Source: Penelope pileata (Eukaryota; Chordata; Aves; Galliformes; Cracidae). From it: a DNA stretch of 64,000 nt. The DNA is taken from the NCBI GenBank assembly GCA_013396635.1, contig WBMW01005650.1:4295647-4359646 (forward strand), given 5' to 3'. Positions 38,106 to 50,420 of this stretch are shown here, in pieces. Each line of letters opens with the position of its first letter. Positions within the stretch are counted from its first letter, which is position 1. The notes below the pieces were generated by a model, which was not told the origin of the DNA, ran no database searches, and was given only the letters and a program-made list of their open reading frames with translations. The position numbers and the translations under genes are program-made.

Positions 38106-39532
38106 CAGAAGAGCTTTATTATTTGGAAGAAAACATGTTAGAGTTTCCCTTGGCAGAATTCAAAGTCAGCTACCTCAGGGTCCCGTTTCATGCTTCGCTT
38201 AAGCTGATCTGGCTGGAGGGCTGTTACTGAAAAGAGCCATCCAGATCTCCTGGCTACACATCCTCCCCCTCTCCTGTGTTTCCACCAGCCTGGGTGAAAA
38301 CTGACCCAATTGGGGGGCAGGAGGGAATTCTCAAGTAGCAGCCATGCACAGCAATTAAGACCAAAACAGTGATGACAATTGAGATGATTAGAAAGCCGTC
38401 ATTGTCAATATTCCACTGACAAAAGAACTCTTTTTAAGCAAGAGTAACTTGCACAAATCTGATGTAGAAGAAGCTGTTTGTACAGTATTTAAGACCAGAT
38501 TATTTGTGTCCTCTGTATGGAATAAATTTAATGTAAATTAGACCTTTACTCAGCTGATCTGTTTCTTTCAGAACGTTATCCAAAAGATTCCATGTATAGA
38601 AGTATCTACTGCTTATTAACCACAGCAGGAGATGTTTCCATCCTGTTTTGATCATAATATCCACAGCTGGGATCTGAATCTCTCAGCTTTCCATCTTTGT
38701 GCATTTATGCTCATGCAAACTGAGTTAGGTCATTAAGAAATCAGTGTGACAGTCCTTTGTTTATCAGTGCTTCATATCCAGTTGGAACACAGCTAAATGA
38801 TTATAGAAGTGCATTTTAGGACGGAACTGCTTTATAAGCTGAGCATTAGGACAGAATGCTAGCCCTTGAGCCAATACATCTCTACTAAAGGCATCATCGT
38901 TCTCTCAGAGCAACACTTTTCATTCAGATAAAATGGCTTTTATGTATCAGTTGGCATTAATGCACCAGAAAATATATTTAAATATTTTCAAAGTATTTGT
39001 TATTTTAATTTGCATTAAGATTTTAATACACTAGCCTATATTTCAGGATGTATTTTTTTTCAATATTTCCTTCACCATATTTAATTAATCCATCTTATGG
39101 CATATTTTTTTCCTTCATTTATACCCATCACAGGCATGGATAATTCCGTTTAATGTACAAGGCTTACTCATGTTTAATGTCACTGGAACTGTAAGGAGAT
39201 ATGGGCTTTCTTGGTGCCATGCTGTTTGACCAACAGTTTTCTCAGTGATGTGTGGTCAGATTACAAACTCTGATGCTCTTTTGAGAAAATGTTGATGGCA
39301 TTAAAGAGGATTCATTGTATTTGAGAAAATGCAGTTAATGAGTGAAGTTGTTCGCACAGTGCAGATAATGTAAATTGTAAATGAAGGAAAAAATCTTGTA
39401 TTTTCAAAGGGTAGCACCTAATTTGTGATGATTTAGTTTTGGCTGTCTCTCAGGACCTTAGAATGATGCTGTGTGAACATGAAAAACTGATTCTTGTAAA
39501 AACAGTGTAACAGCAATGTACTAAATTTGCTG

Positions 39533-39546
39533 TTTTTTTTTTTTTT
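39533..39546. repeat. T14 homopolymer
   Basis: Fourteen T residues. Confidence 0.95.
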
Positions 39547-40177
39547 AACTGTAGAAAGTAAATGCCTGCGTGCCTTTTGAACACAGTCAGAAGTCTCATG
39601 CCTTCCCTTAATATCTGCTGATTGTAACTAACATTTTTGTCTGTTATCATATCAGTTTATACTATTTTTGTTACACAGAGTCTCAACATGGACTCACAGT
39701 ACTGTGACAGTGTATATATTACATTAATGGGTAAGAAATGCAGTAAACAGCAGGGAGAGGTTTTGCTACTGAATCCCACTTTTGAAGTGTCAATATCTCC
39801 CACTTCTACAGTGCCTTCAGATTCTACCAAAGTCAATGGGAGCAGAACATATATGCTATGTAACAGAAGATATTCTGCTGTATCCCAGCTATTTTAACTT
39901 GCCTTTTAGCCTTACTTCCTTCTCCTGAAGTTTAAGCCCAGCTGCCGTTTTCAGTATAGCTTCATGCACACTCCAGCAATGCAAACTCTTGTTTCGTTTT
40001 TCATAGAACCAGATCAGGGGAATGCAATACTGTTCCTTTGGCAATGATTACAAGAAAATGAAAAAACGGTGTTTTCATCCAGTGAAGCTGCCTCTACCAA
40101 AAGTGACAGCTCAGTTATAATTTAAGCTTCCAGCTTATAAACGTGTAGGCAGGTAAGAAATTTAACATATCTGAGTA

Positions 40178-40260
40178 CTCCCTTTGAACTGAATCAGATT
40201 ATTCAGTTGTGTAAAGATGCTCAACTGCCTAAAAGTCTGCAGGATCAAGGCCTCAGATTG
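40178..40260 (+). repeat. Ancient amniote interspersed repeat
   Basis: CTGAGTACTCCCTTTGAACTG, GATTATTCAGTTGTGTAAAG and AGTCTGCAGGATCAAGGCC occur in the same order as a common sauropsid repeat whose undecayed copies read roughly CTGAGTAGTCCCATTGACTTC ... CATGCATAAAG ... GTCTTTGCAGGATCGGGGCC. I do not know the family name for certain. No coding content. Confidence 0.5.
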
Positions 40261-42170
40261 CAAACATAAACACCAAAGTAATTTCCCTCTTGCTGTGCTG
40301 TTTAGCCCTGCTCTCCCATTCAGTGCAATTGAACTAGTGGATGTGCCGTTTTCAACTCCTACGTTCTATTATCAAAGGCTATAGTGGGAGTGCAGGGGTA
40401 CATAAACACATTTTTTAATTATAAAACATAGTAGTTGAGAACATTTCTATAGAAAGTAAAATCATAGTGTTTAAAAAAAAATAAAAATCATCATCCAAAG
40501 ATGAAAGAGGGACTGGGAATTAGAGCAGTCCTGATCATTAAGCTCCTTCGCAATTTCAGAGGCAAGATATTTAAAGACACAGTATCACACAGTTTAGGAC
40601 TGTATTTAAATTTGTTGGCAAAAATGTTTTTGAATACAAAGACTAATGTTAAAAAAGAAAATAGCCTTACAAGCCATATGAAAAGCGTGTCTTTGCAAAA
40701 GTTCTCTTACTCTCTCATTTTAAAATGTAATTAAGTATCTTTTCAATTGTTTTTGAACACCAGAAGTTGGTGTGAGCAGTTGGGATGGCATTTCTGTCCT
40801 CATAGGCACTGAAGCACTTCTAAAATGCAAACCATCAATTAAGTTAAATTCTTATATGGGATTTGTTAAAAAAAGCCAAAGGTTGATTAAATGTTGAGTC
40901 TTGGTATTTGACTGGTAACTGTTGTATTAGAAAATAGACTTACAGAACTTTGAACAGTACAAATGGCATACAGGCTGTAGAAAAAATGCTAATGCTGATA
41001 AACTCAATGGACACTCAGTGTTTGGACAGCAGCAGTCTGTTTAGAGGAAGAGATAGGAAGCTAAAAGTGAAAAATAAATCTTTATGTTTAAGAAATACAA
41101 TTTCTTGCCTGCCCCTCTGATGTGAACTGTATATCCATGTAAAACACTGCAGGAGTGAGAAGCACAGCACAAACATGGCAATTCACAACAACAGCATGGT
41201 TACATGGAATCACAATCTCAGGTGCCTCTGAGCCCCAAGTGAGCATACAGTGCAGTGGTCGTTCCTTTCACACATGACTGTGTTATTCCAGTTTATCAGT
41301 TTCAGTTCTTGGCCAGAAGGCAACTGAGTCCTTAGAGATTTTCAAATCTTGTTGCCCTGTGGGTCTGTTAGCTGAAATCACAGCATAATTAGTTCCAGGA
41401 AAGACTCAGATAATGTTTGTGCCTACTAAGCAAAATTTTAACCTTGTGGAAGTTGACAGGAATGCTAGCCTTGCTGTTAATGGAAATGAAGTTTCATCCA
41501 CTATATTAAAAAGTAGTGGAGAGGGAGTTAGAAACAGTATTATGGGTAACAATGGTGATGCAAACTGTCCAGATAGTCATATGAGAAGCTGCATGAAAGT
41601 TTATGTAGTGAAAGGCAGAGGTTTTGATGGGAGAGAAGGGACATTTCAATTTGTTGTCTCTTCATACTGGAGAATACGCGGCATTTTTTGATTACTTCAT
41701 TCCTCATAAAGAGTAAACCTCTTCCGTGGGCTACTGCTTCTGCTTGTGCCAGCTCTTGGACTTCTCATGGCTCAGTGCTGGAGTGAGAATAAAGAGAGAT
41801 CCAGCTTTTAGAAAGAGAATGGTGAAGGACAGTAGAGAGAAGAAGGAAGTATTTATCTGCTACAGGACATTTCCAGTCCTTCCTTAGATAATTCATTTTT
41901 CCATTAGTGAAAATGGTTATTCTGACTGGAAGAATAACTACAGACTGCTCTTTTAAGAAGTTCAAAAATATGAAGTGAGCAGGCTACACTTTAATAGAAT
42001 AGAATCACTTCAAAGTATACAGTCAAAGCCTGCTGGCAAATTTCTCGGGTGGCTGACTAAACAAGGCAGAAAAAGCACATTGGTGCAGGTGTGGTTTAGC
42101 AGACCACTTCGCTGTACCAACTGATGTTTGTGTATTTGTCACTTCAAATGTGATGAATTAGAAATATCAA

Positions 42171-42232
42171 GCATCATTAAAATCAATGGGAGTTTGCTCT
42201 TGACCTTACTGAGGCCAGAATTGTACCCATTA
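42171..42232. repeat. Ancient amniote interspersed repeat (CAATGGGAG type)
   Basis: AAAATCAATGGGAGTTTGCTC is followed by TTGACCTTACTGAGGCCAGAATTGTACCC, split here for length. The arrangement matches the sauropsid repeat motif GTCAATGGGAGTTT...TTGACTTCAATGGGGCCAGGATTTCACCC. The two halves are partly complementary, which gives these repeats an imperfect palindromic core. Confidence 0.45.
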
Positions 42233-42984
42233 TCACTGGTCTCTTTGTTCTTCTGTGTTGTCACTTTGGTCTGCAGCTGTGAAACTTTTGCTAGCTTATG
42301 TTTTATCTCCTATGTAGAATTGTAATCAGAACAGGATTGGCTTCCAGGGGAGCTATTCTGCACTCACCATATTACTATCAGGCTAAATTACTCTTAATAT
42401 GCTGACTTTACGCTACTTGCAGAAGCGTTGTCACTAAGCATTTTTCCCAGTATAGCAAATGTAGATAACAAGATTTTTTGATTTACTTCTTAGCAATCCT
42501 AAAATGCAACTTTTAATACTTATGCATATATTGTCACCTGCAGATTTTACGGGTATTTACATGATAAGATCAGTAAAACAACAGCAAAAAATCACAAACA
42601 AGCCATAGTTTCATTTCAGTCCAATTAACCTAAATCTCAGTAGTTAACAAAGAAAAAAACAAAACTCTGGTCTCTTTTAGGGCACAAAATCCATTTCCTG
42701 AGCACATCTCTTCCAAGAAAGCATTTTCGTTCATGTTTCACCACATCTACTTGTACCTTGGCTTTTGGGTGGGAGGAAATTCATTAATATAGCCTATTGA
42801 AGATGGAAAATAATACAGCAATTTGTTAATGGAAGAATACGTTTTTGTTGCACATGAGAAATTTCACTGATTACGTGCAAGATGCAGGGTTTTTTAAGCC
42901 CTCTTTCTTTGTAGTGCTAAGTTCTGATTTAAGCAGAAATTGTAGTAGCTCAGTCTTTCCATATTAGCCTCTTAGTGAACCAAT

Positions 42985-43325
42985 GCAATCAAATGTGAAA
43001 TGGAAAATGAGAAATGTAATTAATATTACCAATGGCATTTGTTTAAATGTTGCTTTTCAAAAGTACTTTAATTACAATATGCTTTTCATGTTGGCTGAGT
43101 TCATTTATATAGGGAATACAATCATTAATTATCATAATTAAGACACCTGAATTCAGCCTGACTGGCATTCCTTCCGCCCTGAGTTGTATCGTTGTTTTAT
43201 CTCTGTCAGTAAGGTTTTCAATCAGATGTTATCTACTTTTTCCCAATCATTAAGAAATGCTTTACTAATTAGCACATGAAATTCATCCTACATCAGACTG
43301 AATTGAATCAAGGTCTATTATCTTG
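42985..43325. promoter_or_regulatory. Candidate conserved non-coding element
   Basis: This repeat-free block has paired homeodomain words (ATCATTAATTATCATAATTA at 43121-43140), GTAATTAATATTACC around 43018, TTTAATTACAATATGC near 43068 and ACTAATTAGCACATG near 43264. It also has GC-containing non-repetitive spacers. The same texture is seen in enhancers of developmental genes. This is inference from motif density only. Confidence 0.28.
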
Positions 43326-44428
43326 GACAGTAAGACACTTCAGAATTCACAGTAATAGGGCATGAATATGTGATACAGTTCATACACATTTCATGAACCT
43401 CCATGTTACCGTTATTTTTTCAAGACTCTGCAATTAGTTATGCCATTTTCAGGTCACTTAATTCTTGCACACTGTTTAACAGTCTGTTAGATAACGATGC
43501 TCTAAAATCATGAATTAACCCTTCCTGTGCCACGCTTTGCTGAGATACTTCTCCCATAAAGATGCATTTCTGAAGTGTTCCCTCATGTCCTGAGAAGCTA
43601 GCTGCCACATACAAAATCCCTTCCTTTGAATATTGTTTCTTAAAAAAAGAGGACATATATAGATAACTATTATACTAATTTTAAAAAATGAGGAACCACG
43701 CATAAAGCAGAAGTTCTCCTCTTATCTCCAGGACATGCAGCAGTTGCTCTGAAAATTTAATCATGCTTAATGATTGATCTTCTGAAGATACTGTCCTCAT
43801 AGGTAGAATAGGCCACATTCTGTATCTGTTTTCATCAGATGAGCCTTTACTATGAATAACAAGATAGGTACTTTGCAACATCATGTCTTCTATCATTGTT
43901 TTAGTGATCCCACATCAGCATTTTTGACGATTGTTCTAGCATTTGTTTGCTCTGGAGAAAGTTCAGAGGTAACTTTATCTCTCTAACTGGTTTGGGGCCA
44001 ATCTAAACCTGAGGAAGCTAGTCAGCTGTCCTCCATGCTAGAACTTCTCTGTTCTCCATGGCACAGTTCTGTAGTTATGCACAGTTTTAGTATGCCTTGA
44101 TTAAATAAAGGAAAAGATGTTGTTTTTTATATATACTGCAAAACTGTCAGAACAGATGGAGTTGTATACTGTGAAGCCCAGGCTATATTACTGCACAGAG
44201 AGGTTATAATGATTCTATACAGTATTAAGACTTCTCATTTATGTAATAAACCTTTCAGGATTTCAGTCTTTATGTTCATACACTTGGCACAAATTTCAGA
44301 CAAACTCTTGCATGTGGATTTATTTTAAATACATAAGCTTGTGTCAACTTGCAAACACCTACTCTTCAGTGGTTCTAAAAAGTGCAAACTTCTCATTTAG
44401 GCAAAATAGACAGAAACTTTGTGATCAC

Positions 44429-44447
44429 AAAAAAAAAAAAAAAAAAA
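44429..44447. repeat. A19 homopolymer
   Basis: Nineteen A residues followed by GGGATG. No processed gene copy was recognised upstream. Confidence 0.95.
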
Positions 44448-46182
44448 GGGATGATGTGGTATAAATACTGAATACTCAGCTGTCCTTACAAGGCCTTATT
44501 TAGGCATACAGACCATAACAGCAAGCAGAAACCTTGACCTTAACTGGAGTTCCTATCCAGCCACCACAGCACAATGAATGTAGGAGCCAATTTTCATTAT
44601 AATGAGGGATCACCACAGGTGATTACTGGGTTGTTATACTAAGGAAAATGTAGACAAATCTTTCACAATCTTGGCACAGAATGAAAATGTTTCTGGATAG
44701 AGAAAACTTTTTGAGGGAGAATTGCTAGAGTTGCTCTTTCATACATATATGCTTGTTAATCATATCCAGTACTGTGCATTTTGCCATAGAAATTCTGAGA
44801 GCTTCCTGCTAAAGGAATTGTGCTTATTATTGGGAAGACGTGGCTCTATAGCACCGTGACAGGACATTCTTACCTCTCCAGTCCCTATTAAAAGAGACAA
44901 GCATAAGAAAAACATCTGCATGTTATTCCAGGATTCCCAGTGCAGAGCCATGAATTCCTCTCAATCCATGTACCAAGGATCCAAGATCTAAACTGAGACA
45001 AGAGTGCACTTTTGTGGTGTACATCTTTAGACTGCTCATCCATGCATTACATCAAATGAATTATCTTAAAGTTGTATTGACTTTGTTTGGAGCAATGTGT
45101 TTCTGACCCATAGGGAGGTCTGGATAAAAATTCTCTTTTTCTGTGTAATTGTACTACAGGTTTATGAATGAAAGGGCTTGAATCTGTGAGTTAAACAGGA
45201 TGTAGCTGCTAGCAGAACTCTTCCCCAAGGGGACTTCTAGCTTTAGAAGCCATTTCCCAGCTCGCTGTCTTGGAGTCTGAATTTCTTGACCTTAAGGATA
45301 AACTGTAATGGGCTTCTGTTTTCCCTGGAAAGAACTGTCAAGCTTTAGTGCTTCAAGAATTCAGTTAAATTGAAAAGCTGAATAAGTGACCAGAGTTTTA
45401 TAGATGTTGACTTTTTTCAACCCCAATAGCTTCAAAATAATTCATCAACAAAATGTTCAGAATATCAAAGAGTCTTTGAGATCACCAATATGCAGTCTGT
45501 ACCAGCCCTAGTTATGTCTTTGAAATTTTAGTCTTTTAAGTTAAGTGAAATGGCTCTTATTGGGTCATGCTAGCACTTGTATGATTGCTCCCATGAAGGT
45601 GAGTCTGCAGAATCATTTCCTTAGCTTTTGTTCTGTAATTTCAGATAAAGAGTTGCTGCAGTTGCTTAAAATGTATTCTTCTTGATTTTCTTTCTATAAT
45701 AAATGGTAGTTCATGTTGTGTTTTTTATATTAAACATTCTGTTAGAAGTGTGTCAGCTGTATAGATAAGAAATCTCTTTCCTGTTTTCTCTTTTTAACAT
45801 AGACCGTCGGTATACCAGCTTATATGAAGCACATTCAGTGAGGAGTAGGAAAAACACCTCAATCAAAATAGCCACACTGCTGAAAATGAATGATTACTCC
45901 AGGGGAAAAAGTGTAGGGTGGGGAAGAGCTGTATCGTACAATTCAATTGAAAATAATGCTTGTATGGAAACAGGAGAGTAGCATACGATTTCTTTGCACA
46001 TTCACACTGAGTGAGTATATTTTTGTAGTTGATCATTTTTCTTTGGCTGGTGTGTTCAGCTACTGCTCATCTCCCTGAGGGATTTTTATTAGTAATGGAG
46101 GAGACTTCACCTGAAAATAGAGTAGCCTGAAATTTGACAAGTTAGAAAAGTACTCACATTTTTTTCTGAATAAGTGTAGTAT

Positions 46183-46204
46183 AAAAAAAGAAAAAAAAAA
46201 AAAA
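46183..46204. repeat. A-rich tract (A7 G A14)
   Basis: Interrupted A tract followed by GGAAAG. Confidence 0.95.
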
Positions 46205-47309
46205 GGAAAGTAAATGTATCTCAACCATTTCAAAAGGTAACTGTGCCATTTTTGGAAAACAGAGTAATTATGACATATAATGAATTAATTACAGAGGTAT
46301 TTATCATTTTCATTTGGAAAATTATACCGTAAATAGTCCATGAATATATTTGTACTCATAAATTTTAAAATGAGATAAATGATATTCTTTCAGTTCATGA
46401 TCCTATATAATATAAGAGAAAGCACTGCCACAGTGATGCACTTCAACAAGGAATCAGGAAATCTGGCTTTAAAAGAAGCTAGGTGTGCACTTTCTAGCCT
46501 GAAGACTAACTGTCCTAGAAGTCAAAGATAAAGCCTATAGATAATTATGTATGAAATTGAGGCCCAAAAACAGTCTTCAACCAAGTACCCTGTGACTCAG
46601 AAACAGTTTCACAGAAAGGCTGTGTGTAAAAATCATTCATTCATTTCAGCCATTTAGTGAGCATAAAGTCATTTGCAAGAGCAGGTTTTTCCCAGCAACA
46701 AGAATGTTACTGTAGTTGATAACATTTCTAAAAAGTAAATCATTCCTGTGTTAGTGTGTTCCCTGTTCCATCATCTACCTTTGCACTTTTATTTAATCTT
46801 GCTATTGTCTGTTATTTGCAGTTAGCCTTTTGCTTTCTATGACTGGCTGGCATTCTGGCTCTCACTAAAATTCTTATTTTGCAGAAGTGCAAATTCGTGC
46901 ATTTTGACTTTAAAGTTGAATGTTGGAAACTAATATATTCCAAACGACAACCAAGCAGAAATATGTCTTCCAAAATACCACAGTTTCCCACACTGGAAGG
47001 GAGATGGCAGTGCATTGTGCAATCCATAGAACAAAGAATGTGCTTGACAGTGAAAAATGATAGCATCTGGCTTTGAAATGCAGTACCATGCACAAAATTG
47101 GCATTGTTTCCAAGTCAAAACTCTATGTGAGGAGAAAGTATTGGGTGTTTGGATTTTTTTTTAATCTTTACTGCATAACAACAGCTCTACCTTGCCAGCA
47201 CCGAGAGTTGGTAATGCATGACAAATTGTTTCACAGGAACTAGCTAAGTTAGAGAGGGAGAAGGAAGGCAGAGTGAACATACTATCATTTTCCATGACAT
47301 TTTTTTATT

Positions 47310-47700
47310 TCACTTCTTCCCAGGAGCATATGCAGTCCCAGTGTTGATTCAGGGGGATGAATATACCCCATCGTGTCACATCACGTTTCCATAGCTCATG
47401 ACTGTGGGCAGGAAGAGCCATGCACTGTCTGGGGGCCTGTATCTGCCACACATAGTCAGGAAAACAGAGGACTTGCAGCACCGGGCTGGTTACATGTGAA
47501 ATTCTTATCACAGCAAAGGGAGTGGGAATTGAAAGTAAAGTGTTGGGCTGACACTCTGCTAAATCCACACTGTGACTTGAGCCCATCTGCAGGGAGCAAC
47601 TCAGACAGGAGCAGGAACAGCAATCACAGATGGGCCTTGATACAGGTAGCTTATCTGTGGTCAATCATGACTTTTGCGATTTCACATTTCTAACAACTCC
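47310..47700. other. Modestly GC-richer islet, function unknown
   Basis: This stretch is visibly richer in G and C than its flanks and free of simple repeats. It is open in one frame on each strand: 119 codons on the minus strand (47305-47664) and 106 on the plus (47373-47693). The two frames overlap and neither peptide resembles a known family, so they probably reflect base composition. CpG is sparse, so this is not a CpG island. It could be a decayed exon, an old repeat or a regulatory block. Confidence 0.3.
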
Positions 47701-50357
47701 CTCAGGACAGATGTGTCGGTCTGTGATCATAACTCATTTCCTACAGGACAGCTCTATTGCGAGTGTCCCCACTGTGATCTTTCCCAGAGAAGATGAAGAA
47801 TCAAACAGAGCAATAGTGTCTTCCACCATTGGAGGCTGATGTCCTAGTCTGAGCTGTGGCACTGCATTAGTGCAGTCATTTCAGAAGGCTGTTCTTCTCC
47901 CTACTGCTCACCATCTCTTGGTAAATGCATGACTTATTTTTCTGGGCTGCCTTACACACTTCATGAGCTAAAATCCATTTTAAAAGAAGGAAAATGTAGA
48001 AAAACAGTGAAAGTGCTATTCAGAATGGCCTTGTCTATGAACACATAAACATTGGATATAGAACTTTGAGGACAGATGATGAAAATTTCTAACAGAGCCT
48101 AAATGAAAGTTATTTTGTTCTATAATCACAAGATGCTTATGTGTAAAAACAGTCTTGCAAGATGAAAAGATTGAAAAAGTAAATCGCCAGTGGCTCAGAA
48201 TTTCACTGGTTTCTTTCTCAGCACTTTTGGTTCCACCCAATTTTCAAATGCATACCATCTATATTTTCTTGCAGGTAGTTATTCTGTTTTAGTTTTGAAA
48301 TATATATATTAAAAAAAAGGGAGGGTTGTAGTAAGGATAATTTTATGTATTCCCTATCTCTCTTTATTTTTATTTTTTTCCCCAGCAGTCTGTCTCTTTC
48401 AAAATCTCTGCTGGTTGCATTTAGAAAGTAACCCATACATTTTCTGAAAGTATTTCCACTCTCCAGAATAATATTTTTGGATACCAATGTATTGTAATAT
48501 TAAGAAGCAAGAAAACATCTTCTAAGAATTCTTCTTATTTTCACCTTTTGATGTTCTCAACTGCCTTTTTTTCTGAAATCTGATGGGTTGCAAGACAAGA
48601 TTTTAAGTATTTACAACCACCTCTAATAAACCGCTTCATGGATATTTATGAGGTGCTGTTTTAGCAGGCTGTATTATAATATTAATCAAAATCAAGGCTG
48701 CTGCTTGGAAACACTCCAGGAGTTAGATCTTTACTGAAATCTTTCCAGGTATCTTCATTTTCCCCACTCCTTTTGTTTTTTGTTGTTAATTTCCAGTTAA
48801 GCTATTTATCAGATGATATTTGAATATATATGAATACAGTTTTGACAGAAAGTCAGAGTATCCTAAAATTAATCATTGTTTTAATGTTTATTCAACAGTT
48901 TTATATTTGTTTTCTGTTTATATTCAAAGGAGAGTTGTAATGTTAACAGGAAAGGATACAAGGTACCCTGCTGTGCCGGTAAAATTGCACTGTACGGGTT
49001 TATTGCTTACAACTTGAGATGTCCTAGCATGTTCTGAAGACTTGTCTGTGAATCCTTGATGTAATTTTCATATCCATCACTTAGTGGTCTGATGAATCCA
49101 GGAGGCCAACATGTAAATTTTCGAGTACCTGTTTTGAGTTAGGGATTGTTTTTTTCTGAGTGTTCAGCTCGAGACCCTTAACTCTTAATTTTCAGGAGCA
49201 ATGTACTGAATGATTCAAACCTCCAAGGCAGTAAACCAGATCTAGTGAATATTTATTCCATTTAGTCCTCAACAGTTTTAACAAGTTCACAAAAGTAAAG
49301 GCAGACCTGCCAGCTACTTTGCATAAAAAAACCCTCCTTGGTAGTGCATGCATATATTTCTATGCTGAATGCATTGCATCCTTCTTTTTTATCTTGTTAA
49401 CTTAAAAGTCATTCTGATGTGGTCAAACAGGTTCAGGATCAGAAGTGTTTTATGTTAGTTCTCGTTAAGGGTTCAGCACTAAGGCAAAACATGCCTACCA
49501 CTTTTATATATCTTCAGGAATTATTGCTGAATTGCTGGAGACAACACTAAACCAATTCTTGGCGCCTTAATGTTATCATTTGGCAGAAAGTAGTTGTTGT
49601 ACATAACCACACATGAAAGCTCCATAATAAAATAAAAATCCACAGAGATATTGTATAAAAGACCAATGACATACAAAATACTTACACAAAACTGAATCAA
49701 AAGAAAGCAAATTCTGAAAATAAAAATATAATTATTGAATATATTTCCTTTCAAAATATTATTTCAAATATAAAAAACTGAGCTATTACCTGTAGCATGT
49801 CATTTGAAATCTATGTTGTTTTTACTGCCTTTCCCATTGCGTCTATACTACAGTCATTGTGCTATGTGAAGAGATAGTTAGAAAGAGAGATTACTGAGGG
49901 TTAGTGCTGATCATTTCTAATTAAGATGTCTCTTACATGTTTTATTGTTATATAGCATTACTAGTGAGCTTTGCTATAAGAAAGATACTTTGCTGCTCAA
50001 GTGTGAAATTTACCAGATTTATACGGATGAGTGTAAATTTGTAAAATATCGAGATTAAACCTCTGTGCATCATGTTAGAACCATCTGCTTGCCTCATCCA
50101 ATAAGCTGTAACAGCTGATCTATCTGATAACACAGAGACTTCCTCTATTCTTACCACAATGTTTTCTTAGAATCTAATACTGTAACATTTGGTCAATACC
50201 TTTAGGGAATATCATGGCAAATGTATCTGAGGGGAGATGACAAAGTGTGAGAAATAATAAATGTTGATGTTCAGACAATTTTACAAGAGTGTTTGGAGTT
50301 GTCATAGTCTCCATCTCTTACAAGGCTTCATTTAGTTCTTCCATATTGAATTTAACT

Positions 50358-50420
50358 CTAAGGGCCCAATTCTCCACTTTACTGCACTATTTTGATGCCA
50401 GTGTAATTCCATTTTCATAA
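50358..50420. repeat. Ancient amniote interspersed repeat (GGGCCCAATTCTCC type)
   Basis: AAGGGCCCAATTCTCCACTTT and GATGCCAGTGTAATTCCATTT resemble, in order, the old sauropsid repeat with AGGGCCTGATTCTCC...CAGTGTAAATC...AACTCCATTG. Diverged; the family is unassigned. Confidence 0.4.

Larger units (their letters stand above)
37839..42984. other. Non-coding; old repeats and simple tracts
   Basis: Contains the two amniote repeats listed, A and T tracts, and a 92-codon open frame at 41413-41691 (see findings). A possible further relic with AAAGTCAATGGGAGCAGAAC lies at about 39830 but is too short to call. Confidence 0.5.
43326..50357. other. Non-coding; no gene recognised
   Basis: An acceptor-like site (CTCTTTTTAACATAG ending at about 45803) precedes ACCGTCGGTATACCAGC and a short open stretch with a stop after 12 codons. 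This is too weak to call an exon. The GC-richer islet at 47.3 kb and A-rich tracts are listed separately. Confidence 0.5.

Noticed and set aside
45790..45850. Acceptor-like CTCTTTTTAACATAG followed by a short open stretch
   Set aside because: A stop follows after 12 codons and there is no supporting second exon; pyrimidine-rich AG sites are common.
46430..46620. Possible second MIR-like relic (GATGCACTTCAACAAGG...GGAAATCTGGC, CTGTGACTCAG)
   Set aside because: Motif order is only partly right and divergence is too high to call by eye.
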